Positions 20,706-32,025 of a DNA stretch of 64,000 nucleotides are shown here, piece after piece. The notes below the pieces were generated by a model. It was given only the letters and a program-made list of their open reading frames with translations, was not told the origin of the DNA and did no database searches. A program made the position numbers and the translations under genes. The DNA is from Candidula unifasciata (lineage: Eukaryota; Mollusca; Gastropoda; Stylommatophora; Geomitridae), in assembly GCA_905116865.2 (NCBI GenBank), contig CAJHNH020007935.1, positions 212,501 to 276,500 of the forward strand, in the 5' to 3' direction. Numbering within the stretch: position 1 is the first letter of the stretch; every line of letters starts with the position of its first letter.

Positions 20706-21145
20706 TTTGGTAAATCCGGCATGCTTCGTGCAGAGTGGCAAGCATCACTTCAGAGGTCCCGGGTAGTTAGCATCCTTTGGATATTTTCTCCAGGTTATGC
20801 CGGTGTGTTGGGAAATAAGCTGGCAGAGAGACTCCTTGGCTCTGCACCACTTGATGGTGAACTGATGTATGACAAATTAGATATTAAGAGGGCCCTTTGG
20901 GAGCGAGTGAACAGTGCGGATGCGCAGAATAGATCATTACGGTCTAAGGAGAACGGCGCTGCGAGGAGTTACCAGGGGGTTTGGCCGACGCTCAACACTC
21001 GGGGGAAGGATGAGACGGATTTACAATCAGGCAGATACAGGTAAAATTGGAATTGGAACTCTTTGCTTGCTGCTGAAGATGGGGACTGAGCACTTATGGG
21101 AGTGTCCTCGAGTGCTGTGAAGTCGATTGTTAATTCAACATTCTA
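20705..21145 (+). mobile_element. LINE 3' end (RNase-H family)
   Basis: RAEWQASLQRSRVVSILW, SPGYAGVLGN and LWERVNSADAQ lead, after a frameshift, to LLLKMGTEHLWECPRV and a TTAATTCAACATTC tail. It is a non-functional 5'-truncated copy. Confidence 0.8.
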
Positions 21146-21217
21146 CATTTGGCAAATCCGATGTCATAACATTATAATTTTCATCAAATTTGACATCTGC
21201 TAAAGAAAGAACCATTG

Positions 21218-21320
21218 TCCACGCCATCAGGCGCACTGGGTATATAGGGCTAGACCTAAATTTTATAGACCAGTCAGCACTTGGTTGGTGATGTGGTCAG
21301 CGTGACGCCAGCTGCTCCTG
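21218..21320 (-). repeat. SINE-B fragment
   Basis: CATCAGGCGCACTGGGTATA, ATAGACCAGTCAGCACTTGG and GTGGTCAGCGTGACGCCAGC identify the 3' half of SINE-B in reverse. Confidence 0.65.
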
Positions 21321-21809
21321 TTTGGAGCGTTGAAAAAATCTGATATAGACGACTGAAGCGTTAATTCTGATAGACTAAACTCTGCAATATAGGGGGTATA
21401 GGACAGACAGCTTTATAAATCATATATGAAAATTCCTTTTCGAGTGATACACACAAAATCGGATAATACTGTATTTAAATCTGGACACAAGTATGACAAC
21501 AGAAGACAACGCGATCAACTTAAATTTTTTTTTTTTTTTTTTATATAAGCTTTTATTAATTTTGGCTTAGTGTGTGAATATGGGCCAGATTTTTCCTCCG
21601 AAATTTTTTTTCATGATAATCACAGTTTTTAGCTAACATCTTTAAATACTGCGTTGTTATGTTGAATATCACCTGTACCGGTGTGATTCTCATCTTTGAG
21701 GTGTTAATCCTACAGACTGCAATCCTGAATGAAAAATCCCGCCTACACTATACCGTTACATGGTTAGACATAGACATTTCTGGCAGCCCACCTAGAATTT
21801 TCAGTTGCC

Positions 21810-21945
21810 CATAGGTTAAACACGGCGTGACGTTGACCACATCATCCATCTTGTGCCGATTAGTCTATAAAAATATAGGTCTAGCCCTATATGCCCTGAA
21901 CGCCTAAAGGCGTGGAAAAGGGTCGTTTACTTACTTATTTTAAGG
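21810..21945 (+). repeat. SINE-B 3' half
   Basis: TGACGTTGACCACATCATCC through TATAGGTCTAGCCCTATATG to ACGCCTAAAGGCGTGG, followed by GGTCGTTTACTTACTTATTT. Plus orientation, 5'-truncated. Confidence 0.7.
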
Positions 21946-22545
21946 TTAGTTGCGCATACTTTACAGGACGTTGCAGAACCAACCCCAACAGCTCCTGGCT
22001 GTTGTATGGTTTTTCTAGGCAAATTTACATCCAGTAGTTTGCGATCAAATGAGATGTCTGAGAAGGGCTGTAGGAGTGACCATAAGAGATAAGATCAGGA
22101 ATGAGATCATAAGAGAAGAAGTCGGCACAGAACCAATTCTGGATTACATACAAAGACAGCAAGTGAAATGGTTTGCCCACTTAGAGAGAATGCCTTGTGA
22201 CACCATACCATACAAATCATACATGGGAAAGAGAAGAAGGACGTTAAAGCAACGGGGTAGACCAAGAACAAAGATGGAAGGATAAAATCAGAGAAACTCT
22301 ACAACAGCACGAATGGTCGAGGCAGCCAGAAGAGCAGAAACAGAACCTTATATCTCCCTCGACACCCACAGCGGTAAAAGAGGAAGTGAAGAAGAAGAAG
22401 AAGAAGTTTGCGATTGCTTTCTGGACGGTGGGCTTTCTTGATACCACTGTCGAAACCAACGCAAGGCACATGGCCCGTAGCTGGGATCGAACCCGGCATC
22501 CCGGCATTACGAAGCTTTCGCATCGACTTAGCCACTTACTTTACT
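21946..22545 (-). repeat. SINE-C copy split by a LINE insertion
   Basis: The SINE 3' half is at 21950-22045 and its 5' half with the B-box (GGGATCGAACCCGGC) at 22405-22540. The two halves join cleanly if 22046-22404 is removed and one 10-bp duplication (AGTTTGCGAT) is collapsed. Confidence 0.85.
22046..22404 (+). mobile_element. RTE-like LINE 3' fragment inserted in SINE-C, (GAA)n tail
   Basis: Starts in MRCLRRAVGVTIRDKIRNEI, then QVKWFAHLERMP and RGRPRTKMEG, and ends in GAAGAAGAAGAAGAAG. It is flanked by AGTTTGCGAT at 22036-22045 and 22405-22414, a target-site duplication. The (GAA)n run is thus the element's own 3' end. Confidence 0.88.
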
Positions 22546-22769
22546 TATGGGTTAAACAACACTGACCTAAAGGAGACCCAGATGCTCTGTTGACTTAGAA
22601 GTGAACATTACCCAGCTTAGTTACAGAAAGAAACCTTTTGCATTTGTTTCAAACAGACGTCCCGATGTGTCGTTAGCAGAACAACTAAAAATGAACAGAA
22701 GGAGCAGGAGGAACAATATGAGTAGAAGGAAGAGGAGAAAAAGGAGAAGAAAAAATATTGACAATATAG

Positions 22770-22825
22770 AAGCTTTCCCTGGGGGTTCCGGGACCCCATT
22801 ATGGAAAACAAGAATTGACAAACTG
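22770..22825 (+). repeat. Family F start fragment
   Basis: GGGGGTTCCGGGACCCCATT and ATGGAAAACAAGAATTGAC match the beginning of the family F element at 45930. The rest is missing. Confidence 0.5.
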
Positions 22826-22851
22826 GAGCGATGATCAGTTATGGTGTACGT

Positions 22852-23045
22852 AAGTAAGTAAAGTAAATTTCCCTTTTCACGCCTTTCGGCGCATCGGGCA
22901 TATGGGCAGAGCGTCCCATATCTTTACAGACCATCAGCACTCAGTGGGTAATGTGGTCAGCATTACGCCGGCTGTGTTTACTTTCCCAGGACAGCCCATC
23001 CTGGTACCCATTTTAGGCTGGGTCGACCTGCGACGTCCCTTTGCC
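22852..23045 (-). repeat. SINE-B variant
   Basis: Same subfamily as 13716: GCGCATCGGGCATATGGGCA, GTCAGCATTACGCCGGCTGT and AGGCTGGGTCGACCTGCGAC. Confidence 0.8.
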
Positions 23046-23244
23046 CTATATAACCCAACGCAATGATAATTTAAAGAAAGTAAGTGAAGGATACTTTTTT
23101 TTACGGCAGTGGCTCATCGAGTATTTATTATGTTGGACTTATTTTTGTATAGATCAATTAACAGTCGGTGGGCGATATGGTCAACATCACTCCGTTGGCG
23201 ATTACATCTCAGTAAATTGTCTGTTTTTTATTGTATCAGCGATG

Positions 23245-23460
23245 TTATGTTTGTTGCGTATCCTTTACAGGACATTGCAGAACCAACCCCCAACAGCCCC
23301 TGGCTGTTGTGAGGGTTTTCTAGACAAATTTACGTCCAGTAGTTTGCCATTGCTTTCTGGACGGTCGGCTTTCTTGATACCACAGTCGAAACCAATGCAA
23401 GGCGCATGGCTCACAGCTGAAATCGAACATGGCATCCCAGCATTACGAAGCGTTATCAGG
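23245..23460 (-). repeat. SINE-C copy
   Basis: TTGCGTATCCTTTACAGGAC through GTTTGCCATTGCTTTCTGGA to a B-box decayed to CTGAAATCGAACATGGC. Minus orientation, head lost. Confidence 0.8.
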
Positions 23461-23494
23461 GATAGATTTTCGATATATTAGTTACCATAGAAAT

Positions 23495-24115
23495 AGGGTG
23501 TATGAGAAGGGCTACAGGAGTGTCAGAAGAGATCAAATCAGGAAAGAAGTAATATGAGAACGAGTCAGCACAGAACCAGTGCTAAATTACATACAAAATC
23601 ACCAAATCAAATGGTGTGCACACTTAGAGAGAATGCATTGTGACGTTATACCAAATATGGCATCCACCAAAAGAGGAGAAGAACGTACAACATAGGGCAG
23701 AAAAACAGTCCAATACAGGGGTTCTGGAAAGACTACAAATGGAAAGAGAATTACTGAAAGAATTTAGGAAAACAGACAATTGAAATACTTTGGCCACGTT
23801 AAAAGACTCAACATACTTTTTGAAATGCATTTAAAAACCATACTGGAGGGAAAGGTCGAAGGCAAGAGAGCAAGATATGGGCATCGATATACGTGGGAGG
23901 ACAACATCAAGAAATTGACGGAAAGCAGTCTGAATAAGTGTACAACCAGAACAAGAGACAGGGCGTGTTGGAGATCCATTGCTATCAACCTTGATAGATT
24001 CAGATTACGAACAATATGGAAAGATAACATCAGTGAAACGCTACAACTGTACGATGTGTCTATGGTCGAGGCAGCCGAAGCCATACAAGAGGAAGCAAAG
24101 AAGAAGAAGAAAACA
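23495..24115 (+). mobile_element. Mosaic of RTE-like LINE 3' fragments with GAAGAAGAAG end
   Basis: First part (23495-23720): decayed copy of the family at 22046 (RRATGVSEEIKSGKK-like, then WCAHLERMHCDVIPN). Second part (23760-23975): LKYFGHVKRLNILFEMHLKT with KRARYGHRYTWEDNI, the GRP-RW family. Third part (23980-24115): terminal segment of the first family again, ending AAGAAGAAGAAG. The order suggests one LINE inserted into another. Confidence 0.65.
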
Positions 24116-24479
24116 TGGAAACCAAAGTTAATTTTTAAGAAGAAAAGAAATCTGCTTAGTGCGGATTCGAAACGAAGACCTTTAGAAAGCAATGATACAG
24201 TGTATTTACATGTTACCTTTCTAACTTGATGCTGGGCTTGGAATAGAACTGTCCCTCAGATATAATAAAAAGACTGGACGATCTCTCTTTGTTGTTGAGG
24301 GACATGACTGTTCCTGCAAGCGCTCACCCGTCTAGCTAGACAACTCACAGACACAAGACGTTTATTCTTACACAAAAACAAACACAAGAAAATGTCCAGC
24401 AAACTAAAAATATGCCCCATCAGCCTTCCGGTGACCTGTTACAGTGGTTCTGAAACTGCTGATGTCCTGGACTGAAAAC

Positions 24480-24800
24480 ACATGACTGAATAAATGTTGT
24501 TTAACAATAATGACATCCACAATAATGACATCAAGAGAAATGACATTAAAATAATGACAAAAAAAAATTGGCATCATCAATAACAACATTAGCATTAATG
24601 TCATCAATAATAATGATTTCGATAGAAATATCATCAATAGAAATGGTATTAACAATACCTACACCAACAACAACAACATCAGCAATAATGACTTCAATAA
24701 TAATGACTTCTATAGAAATATCATCAATAGAAATGGTATTAACAATAGTGACATAAATAGGTGTGATATCAACAATAGTGACAACGATAATGACCAAAAT
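24480..24800. repeat. Degenerate AT-rich minisatellite in intron 3
   Basis: Blocks such as ATCATCAATAGAAATGGTAT recur with a period of about 90 bp (24631 and 24721), built from ATGACATCAATAATA-like subunits. In one frame it reads as Ile/Asp/Val-rich repeats. Confidence 0.6.
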
Positions 24801-24934
24801 TACACCAGATGCAAGGACAAGAAAAGTGCAAGCCTAATAGCAAAATCCACTTTACTAACAGTCCGCAAGAGAAAGTAACAGTACCAGGGAGGTTAGAGGT
24901 TTGAACAACGGATTAACATCATGGCACACGGGTA

Positions 24935-25025
24935 GTAACCCATTAGTGCTCCGTTCTACTAACTCAAGTCTGAGTCCGAAGTAGCTCCGTAGCACCAGCG
25001 AGGACCCTGAAATATTTTAGGTAAA
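24935..25025 (-). repeat. LINE-like 3' fragment, family H
   Basis: On the minus strand, TATTTCAGGGTCCTCGCTGG, the stem CAGACTTGAGTTAGTAG and AACGGAGCACTAATGGGTTA match 63300-63430 on the plus strand. The phrase resembles the end of a pol ORF. Confidence 0.5.
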
Positions 25026-25074
25026 TTTTTAACTCTAAATTTTGCCCAGGCAGCGCCGTTGTGTTACTCTTTTC

Positions 25075-25255
25075 GATTTCCATGTGCCAAGGGACTTCGG
25101 TACTCATTGACGGATGTGTTCAGCTTCACTTCGATAGCCTTTACTTCACGGGACATTTCCTGGTACACGTTTTAGGATAGGCCGACATGAGAGCCGAGGC
25201 CAGTTTAAAAAAAAATTTGCCTCGAAGCGGATTTGAACGCAAGACCTTCGTGATG
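25075..25255 (-). repeat. SINE-B copy, diverged, with tRNA-like head remnant
   Basis: GGATGTGTTCAGCTTCACTT, GATAGCCTTTACTTCACGGG and GGATTTGAACGCAAGACC (a B-box remnant) mark an old, nearly full-length copy. Confidence 0.6.
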
Positions 25256-25504
25256 GCAGAAAAGTTGAGGTATTAGCAATCATCAAGGTCCTTAGCAGAA
25301 CGTCGTAATCATCAGCGTACATTGGAAAGACCCCGCCTTTTCGAGAGCTCTGAAAAATTAGGAACAGGGACACCTTATGGGCCACCATATTTCTTGTCGT
25401 CCCCTACCTCTTTTTCTGGGAATCTGACCTCCAATTACTACCCCCTACCCCACCCCTAATCAAGCAATAATGGCGTTTACAATAACCGAACGATCTCAAC
25501 ATAA

Positions 25505-25670
25505 GGAAGATTGGCAAATAAACAGCATTTTGCAGTTTACTATATTTACTAGCTGACATCGATTTGGCCATCAAAAGGTTAGCAAGGAGAGCTGGCGAGA
25601 GATTGAGTTTCTCTCAGGCACACCGTGATGAGAGCGACGTTCTACAAAGGGTCTACTGTATGATGATGGC
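25505..25670 (+). mobile_element. RTE-like LINE 3' tail (GRP-RW family), internal deletion
   Basis: AAGGAAGATTGGCAAATAAA, then RRAGERLSF and GATGAGAGCGACGTTCTAC, ending TGATGATGG, match the ends of the copies at 18838 and 43345. Confidence 0.65.
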
Positions 25671-25775
25671 AATGGTCAAAGTATTTCTTTTTACAAGACA
25701 AGATACAGTCTATAACTCAGTCACCCTCGTTGTTCACATCATGAAGAATGTTATGTGGTTGCAGTCGACAAATCA

Positions 25776-26050
25776 TAACCCCGTGTGGTTTCTGGGACCC
25801 TTTTATAAGGAAAACAATTGTCTACCCAAAAGCATGTAAAAGTCGACTATTTGGGAGCTTCCTTCAAAGTCCAAGTGTATCTGACTGAGAGACAAGAAAC
25901 CAGCAGTCTGCATACAAATGAGTCGAATCTGTAAAACGGATGCACACGCAACACTCAGGTTCTGGAACAGGACTGCAGTCCCGAAGTGGATAAACAACCA
26001 GAATTTTCCGCCAGAGTTTGAACACGAAGAAGTGGAAGAAGAAGAATAAC
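25776..26050 (+). repeat. Family F copy with GAAGAAG end
   Basis: CCCCGTGTGGTTTCTGGGAC through AAGCATGTAAAAGTCGACTA and TGCACACGCAACACTCAGGT to TTTTCCGCCAGAGTTTG, ending GAAGTGGAAGAAGAAG. Near full length compared with 45930-46215. Confidence 0.75.
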
Positions 26051-26319
26051 GACACTGATTACTGTGCCAACAGCGGATCAACGATAACCGCTGTACTCAT
26101 AAACTCTATTGGTTCCCAGTCGTGGATCGTTTTGCTTGTTCCCATCCAGCTATGAAATATAATCCTACTCATATCAGGGCAAGACGAAGGTTTTCATATC
26201 TACAGAAAACGACTGTTTCCTCAAATCGACAGCGACGCTGTTATCTCATATTAACACGACCTTACGGTGGTTCTCACATTTTAAACATGGCGTACTTTTT
26301 CTCAAATAAACATACTTCT

Positions 26320-26660
26320 CCTTTCTTCTTCTGCCTTTCTAGCCACCAGTGGAGCATAGTCCCTCAGCCTAAGTTTTATCTTTTGCTATCGCATGCAGCT
26401 CTCCCCATGTCCTCCCCATCTTTCTTACTTCATTCTCCAGCTCCCTTCTCCAGGCGTTGTTTTGTGGCCTTCCTTTATTTCCATGCCCCTGTGGGCTCCA
26501 GTGCAAAAACATTCTAGTTATATCGTTCTCCGGTTTTCTCAATGTGTGTCCTATCCAACGCCAGCGTATTTTCTTCACCTCTTGGTCCACTAGAGCTTGC
26601 TTAGTTTGCTACCAAAGCATTACATTAGTGATTCTTTCATACTGATAAATATACCGATAT
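26320..26660 (-). mobile_element. RTE-like LINE 3' tail, GAA end
   Basis: The minus strand encodes KKIRWRWIGHTLRKPENDI, then LHWSPQG and GRPQNNAWRRELENEV and MGRTWGELHAIAKD, a widespread RTE-type pol terminus. It ends in GGCTAGAAAGGCAGAAGAAG. A sister copy is at 58330-58645. Confidence 0.82.
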
Positions 26661-26999
26661 ACTACTTTTGAGAATAGACATCAAAGCCTTTCCGGGTTTA
26701 CCCACAAATCCATATATGTTCATTTTTGAGCACATCAGATTCAGACACCCCAAATATGCGCAGATAATGATCATGTGGTCAGTACTCCCAACATTACTTT
26801 GAAGTCTCTTACTATCACAACATGTTTGTGCATTTGGCTCTCAGGCCAACGAAAAGCTGCTGTGACTGCCTCCAGCTGCATTCTCAAACTTGATGTTGTA
26901 GTATCACATGTTAAACTTTGTTGCACTAAGTTTCGTCAATTTACTTTTGCTATAAACCCTCCTGCACTTATGTATGGATAATCACATCACCTGGGCCAG

Positions 27000-27370
27000 G
27001 TGTATACACTTGTAGGTAAAACTAACGTTGGTCTCCCCAACAAAAAAGGTCACGTTTCATTCATAAATTTGTTGGGCTGGTCTACTTTACTGCAAGTTAC
27101 GGGTGTGCCGCTCTGTAGTTTGCTTTCTGGGTTGTCTTGCATTTACGTTTTTATTCCGAGAAAGAAAATGCCTGTGACATAGGTTGCAGCACTAGATAGG
27201 GAGTTGTGTTAGACCCAGTTTGTCCATGTTTTTGGAGTATTAAAAGCGCTGGCGTGCTTAAATATACAACACGTGATACCAAGGTATTGCGAAAACCCCC
27301 GTAATCTTGTGCTAAGGTCACGTGGCTCAAGGTCTACCAATCATAAGTGAGCTACTGTGTAACACTGTGT
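27000..27370 (+). repeat. Uncharacterised dispersed element J, copy 2
   Basis: Inverted homologue of 15526-15925. Shared blocks include GTTGGTCTCCCCAACA-like sequence, TTAGACCCAGTTTGTCCATG and GTATTAAAAGCGCTGGCGTG. Both copies lie in introns of the same gene. Confidence 0.6.
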
Positions 27371-28017
27371 AAATGTAGAGATCAACGTTTGATTTACCCA
27401 AAAGTATATCTATATTAATAAAAATGTTAATTTTCCGAGTTTGTTAACTCTAAACTAGGAAACTACTGAACCGATTGCTTTCAAATTTTCACACAACGTT
27501 GCCTCTGACTCAAAGCGTGATTTTTTGTCCTAAATAAATACACACACATCACACACCATCATCATCATTTGTTGTGCCAGAACTCTTAGGTTTTCATGCC
27601 GCCTCTGCACATATCTAGGTCCTTTGCGCTGTGGGGTCAATTGTATTGATGATCTACCTTTGCATCATCATTTTAAACTGTCTAAAACAGAATGTATCTT
27701 CGTCTGTCTCTCCTACAGCTGATAATTACAAGGACATGTTAACATATACTTAGCGCCACCTTGCGTGTTAAGGAATATTAACCTTACTTTTTCCACCTTT
27801 TTTTGTGTGTGTTGTTGTCCAGAGGTGTTCTTTGTCTTCGTTGCAGAAACTTCCCATGTGGGTTCCAGGGCCCATGGGTAGAGCCATTGCCACATTAACA
27901 ACATGTCGTAAAAGGTGTTTAACTAGGGGTTTGATGAAATCGGATGTGTTGGGTAGAAGGGCGAACATATCGCAGCCTGTCAAACACCCTTATAGGAGGG
28001 AAAGCAGCAGCAGCAGT

Positions 28018-28171
28018 AGAAGAAGAAGAAGAAGAAGAAGAAGAAGAAGAAGAAGAAGAAGAAGAAGAAGAAGAAGAAGAAGAAGAAGAAGAAGAAGAAG
28101 AAGAAGAAGAAGAAGAAGAAGAAGAAGAAGAAGAAGAAGAAGAAGAAGAAGAAAAAGAAGAAGAAGAAGAA
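28018..28171. repeat. (GAA)n microsatellite, about 150 bp
   Basis: Uninterrupted AGAAGA from 28018 to 28153, then one AAAAAG interruption and more units. A short CAGCAGCAGCAG stretch precedes it. Poly-Glu, poly-Arg, poly-Lys and poly-Phe frames here are artefacts. It lies in intron 3. Confidence 0.95.
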
Positions 28172-28189
28172 TTGAAGACACAAAGTCCT

Positions 28190-28398
28190 AGTGTGGGACG
28201 TCATTTTTCGTTATTTTGATGCCCCACCCTGGCTGTTGCCGGGGGCCCTAATATAATCCCCAGCCTATGGGTTGAACTTGGTTTCTGGGACCCCTCCCCG
28301 GGTGATGATCTAATGGTGGCACTTTGTGTCACCGGGTGTATCGCTCGGAGTGATGTCCCGGTGGGGCAAAACGTCAATCAATTAATCAATCAATCAGA
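28190..28398 (+). repeat. SINE-A copy with (TCAA)n tail
   Basis: One of the best copies: GGGACGTCATTTTTCGTTAT, CCCCACCCTGGCTGTTGCCG, TTTCTGGGACCCCTCCCC, CACTTTGTGTCACCGGGTGT and GATGTCCCGGTGGGGCAAAA, then TCAATCAATTAATCAATCAA. No A/B boxes are evident, so the origin of its promoter is unclear. Confidence 0.8.
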
Positions 28399-28699
28399 AG
28401 AAGCAGATTAAGAAACCGAAATGCCCCTCTCACATTCGAAGATTCGCTGCCATACTCTAAAATAGGTAGTGTGTTACATTTGGTAATATCTTACTAAAAT
28501 TGTCTAAATTGTGTGCACAAAATGGTGTCGTCGTCTAAAACTCAAATTGTACTTGGACTATCCTGCTTTTAATTTTTTGCCGGCTATTATGACGGCTCCT
28601 CAAGTAATTGCTTTATTGATTTCTGAATGCATGTCACTTGTTGTTATTAGGTAATTTTTTTTATAGGTCTTATCGTATCTTTTATAAAGCCGCTGTATT

Positions 28700-29735
28700 T
28701 ATTTCCCGGTAGTGCTAAATTTTGATGTTATCATATCTGCTTTGCGCTACTAGGCGTGGCAGTTTAAGATTAGATAGGTAATCGAGCTGTGGGCGCTGGG
28801 TTACTTGGTATGTTGTGATGTTGTCGATGTTGTCAAGTCAGCGATTCCTTCATTCCATGTTCTTATAGATCTCCCTCTGCCTCTTAGTGTTTCCGTTCTC
28901 ATGTTGTAAGCTTGCTGGATTCATTCTCACTAGGTGGTGAAATATTCTGTCTTTTTTTGTGTGGAGAAGTTCGACAATGAATGTTGTTCAAACAGGTAGC
29001 TACATCTAACTCTTCTCTACGACGCTTCACGACACAAGTCGTAGGACACAAGAAAGCGAATTGTATAGTTTAGAATTATTTCTGTGCATACTTGTTTTCT
29101 TTCATGATATCATTCCTGATTGTATCCGATCTGGTCACTCCTGCAGCTCTTCTCAAACACCTTCTTTCTTTCCAGGGTTACACATTTTCGTTTCTACTTG
29201 GTCGTGAGTGATCGTGTCTGGCACTGGTAGCACGTAGTGGACATAAATATGCGATATATGAGATATTTCTTTGTGCTTATCGGGATTGTCTTGTGTTGTA
29301 AGAAACAGGTTGGGGAGGGGAGGGGAGGTGCTGGGGCACAGTTTTCCCAAGTGCTTGGTTTCTTTTACTGTCTGTATCTGATGGTAATTTCTTTCTCCAA
29401 TTTCTCATCTTCGGCGAATGTTCATCCTAAATATTTAAACTCAGATGCTTGTTTAATGCCTTTGCACTCTACCGCAATATTTAGTTACTGCTTCTTTCTT
29501 CCTATTGCCATTACTTCTGTCTTTTCAGTATTGATTCTCAAATTTTTTGTGTTACATTCTTCATTCATAGATGTTAGATGTTGTTGCAAGTTTATGTATG
29601 TATCTGCTGGGCTATCAAGGCTTGGTCATCAGCAAAGAATAATTCCCCACTCTTACTAATATTTTCGTTCCTGGGCTTGGCATCCTTATGTATATATACA
29701 CTGTTGACGTAGGTGGTAGACAGCAGTGGTGATAA
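28700..29735 (-). mobile_element. RTE-like LINE fragment with reverse transcriptase FADD motif
   Basis: On the minus strand, near 29620-29650, a frame reads FFADDQALIA, the catalytic reverse transcriptase motif. Further on, MTSEFKYLG-like codons, a broken LRRAAGVT segment (29140-29165) and a terminal KxRGRPRxTW-like region (28840-28900) follow in order. Stops and frameshifts abound. The last 130 bp matches 63870-64000. Confidence 0.7.
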
Positions 29736-30099
29736 GAAACATCACCGACTTACCCCAGACGTTACTGTGAAAGGTTTAGATGTTCCCTGAATCAGATGTG
29801 CTGGACCTTAAATAGCATATATCGAAATCTAGCTGTAAACCACAACACAATGTACCAACCGCACATTTACGGGCAAACAAAACAAGAAGAAATTGAACAA
29901 TTCTGAAAACTTATATTATTTGACACATTAATTTAATGGGGATATTTTAAATTATAAACACATTACCACATGGATGGGAAAACGCTACTGGAACTCAAAA
30001 CTGGCCTTTCCTTAAACACGCTGGCAAATAACGATCCTAAATATTGTTCTTAGGAACGAATACACCTCCAGTTGTTTGTGATTAATGTGAAATAAAAAA

Positions 30100-30322
30100 G
30101 TAAAGGACCCCTTTCCACGCCTTTAGGCATATAGGGCTAGACCTATATTTAAATAGACCAATCGAGACAAGATGGGGGATGTGGTCAGCATCACACCGGC
30201 CGCCTTTACTTTCCGGGACTGCACCCAGTACCCATTCAACCCTGGGTCCACCTGGGAGACAAGGTCATTTTTGGAGAGAAAAAGTCCGGCTCCGCCAGAG
30301 AGCCAAACTACGACCTTTATGA
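30100..30322 (-). repeat. SINE-B copy
   Basis: ACGCCTTTAGGCATATAGGG through CAGCATCACACCGGCCGCC and CAAGGTCATTTTTGGA to AAAAAGTCCGGCTCCGCC and the head-side B-box region. Only the A-box end is lost. Confidence 0.8.
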
Positions 30323-30465
30323 TTTATGAGGTTTATCAGAATATCGCCCCAGACAGATCCACAGCTGCTCAAATCTCGTTTTCAGTATCCCCCACAAGAG
30401 TAAGAACGACTGATCATGCCCGTTCTGTATTGAACAATCAAACGCCTTGTGTCCTTGGGGAAATT

Positions 30466-30860
30466 TCAAGTCTAGGAAGGTCAAGAGTAGTGAGCATACT
30501 TCGGATCTTTTCTCCAGGCTATGCCGGCGTAGTGGGTAACGAACCGGCAGACAGATTGGCTGGATCTGCACCACTGGGTGGTGAAATGATACATGGCAAG
30601 GCAGATGTGGTCAAGGCCCTGTGGGAACAAGCAACCTAATCAGTAGAGATTATTATGGCTTGGAGAAAATAAGGCACCTGGATGTAACCAGAGAGTTTGG
30701 CCGGCTTACTACACTCAGAGGAACGACAAGACGGATAATAAACCAGATTTTGACCGGTACCATCAGTATTGTAAATCTGCACTGGCTGCTGAAGATGAGG
30801 ACGGAGCACGCATGGGAATGCCCCGAGTGCTGTGATGTCAATTCTTGACTCAACTCATCT
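30466..30860 (+). mobile_element. LINE 3' end (RNase-H family)
   Basis: GRSRVVSILRIFSPGYAGVV, GNEPADRLAG and VKALWEQ, then a frame break and LLKMRTEHAWECPECCDVNS, tail TTGACTCAACTCATCTCA. The zinc-type CPECCD end is intact. Confidence 0.82.
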
Positions 30861-30918
30861 CATTTTCAAGTCTGGCTGCACTAGGTTGCACCCCAGTATC
30901 CATCAACCAGACTCATAC

Positions 30919-31017
30919 TTGTCGTGATCGTCCTGATATGCATCTCGCATGCCATTAATGACATCACTCCTGTCCAGTACCAGCCGGTTGCAGTAACCGC
31001 CTTGTGTGCCAGTTAAT
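30919..31017 (-). CDS. Evi5-like: Evi5-like exon 3 (99 nt)
   Basis: Acceptor ATGCAG and donor GACAA|GTATGAGT, the latter close to consensus. Phase is 2 in and 2 out. The encoded LTGTQGGYCNRLVLDRSDVI and GMRDAYQDDHDK lead directly into the exon-4 coil. The AYQ...LEKDY junction resembles the point where EVI5 proteins pass from the end of the TBC region into the coil. The exon is too short to be seen as an ORF and was found by phase matching. Confidence 0.62.
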
Positions 31018-31059
31018 CTGCATGCTAACTGTCTTAAACACCTGTATGGCTCGGCACAC

Positions 31060-31078
31060 ACACACACACACACACAAA
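31060..31078. repeat. (CA)n microsatellite
   Basis: Short CACACACA tract between exon 3 and the upstream intron. Confidence 0.8.
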
Positions 31079-31837
31079 TTAGGTGATTTATTCATGGTTC
31101 ATTTATTGAAAGAATCTATTCTTATCTAATGAAACCGGCTTGGATTTTTTTTAGCATATTAACTGAATCAGTTTGTGATATTACATGTGACTGTATACTG
31201 AGTAAAAGAGATGTTTATTAAAGTGAATGGACGGAAGACTGCACAGCACCTAAGATGTGCGTGATCGTGTAAATATTGTCCGAAATACAGTTGGCTTTTG
31301 AGAATATTTGGTGTTTTATTAATATCCTACCCCAAACAGGGGAAATCCACAAGTCACGGGACACTCTAATATTTCAGGGGGTGGTAGATAGGCTGCATGC
31401 AGTCGCGGGACCTAGGCTGCACCCTATCGTGGGGCATAGGCGGGTTTGGGCTAGGGCCAGTTCTATATGTTTTTGGGCCTTTAAAAGCATCAGAAAGGCA
31501 GGAAACCCAGTCTTACTACCCTCTAAAATGTTGGACTGTCATGTCACGTCATCTATGGCAGGATATTAATAACGAGCCGAATATTTAATTATTTGTAAAT
31601 GGAAGAAACTTTACAAGACGGATAAGAATGTGCATGACTTAAGAATGACTTTGAATACATAAACATCTAAGAATGGTTACAAATTAGATTGCAAATTAGA
31701 TGAAAGGAATTTTTATTATTGTGAATGGACGGAATATATACAGCATCTAAGAATGTGCATGACTATATTGATTGACTCAAACACAGTCAGCTTTTAATGA
31801 TGCTTTATGAGTAGTAAGTAAGTAAATTTTACCCCAA

Positions 31838-32025
31838 TAGGACATCACACAAGCGACAAACAGCTGGTATCACAAAGTACCACCATGCGAATGAGGATCA
31901 TCAGTGGAGAGGTCCTGGAAACCCAGTTCAGCCGTTAGGCTATATTTATGGCACAGCTATCTATATTCAAGGCCCCCGGCAAAGAGCCAGGGTGGGGCGT
32001 TAAAATATCTAAAAAAATGATATCC
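31838..32025 (-). repeat. SINE-A copy
   Basis: TACCCCAATAGGACATCACA through GAGGTCCTGGAAACCCAGTT to GAGCCAGGGTGGGGCGTTAA, minus orientation. Confidence 0.8.

Noticed and set aside
27805..28219. Long poly-Arg, poly-Glu, poly-Lys and poly-Phe frames
   Set aside because: They are translations of the (GAA)n microsatellite in different frames, with no coding context; the same holds at 56695-57006 and 63606-63812.
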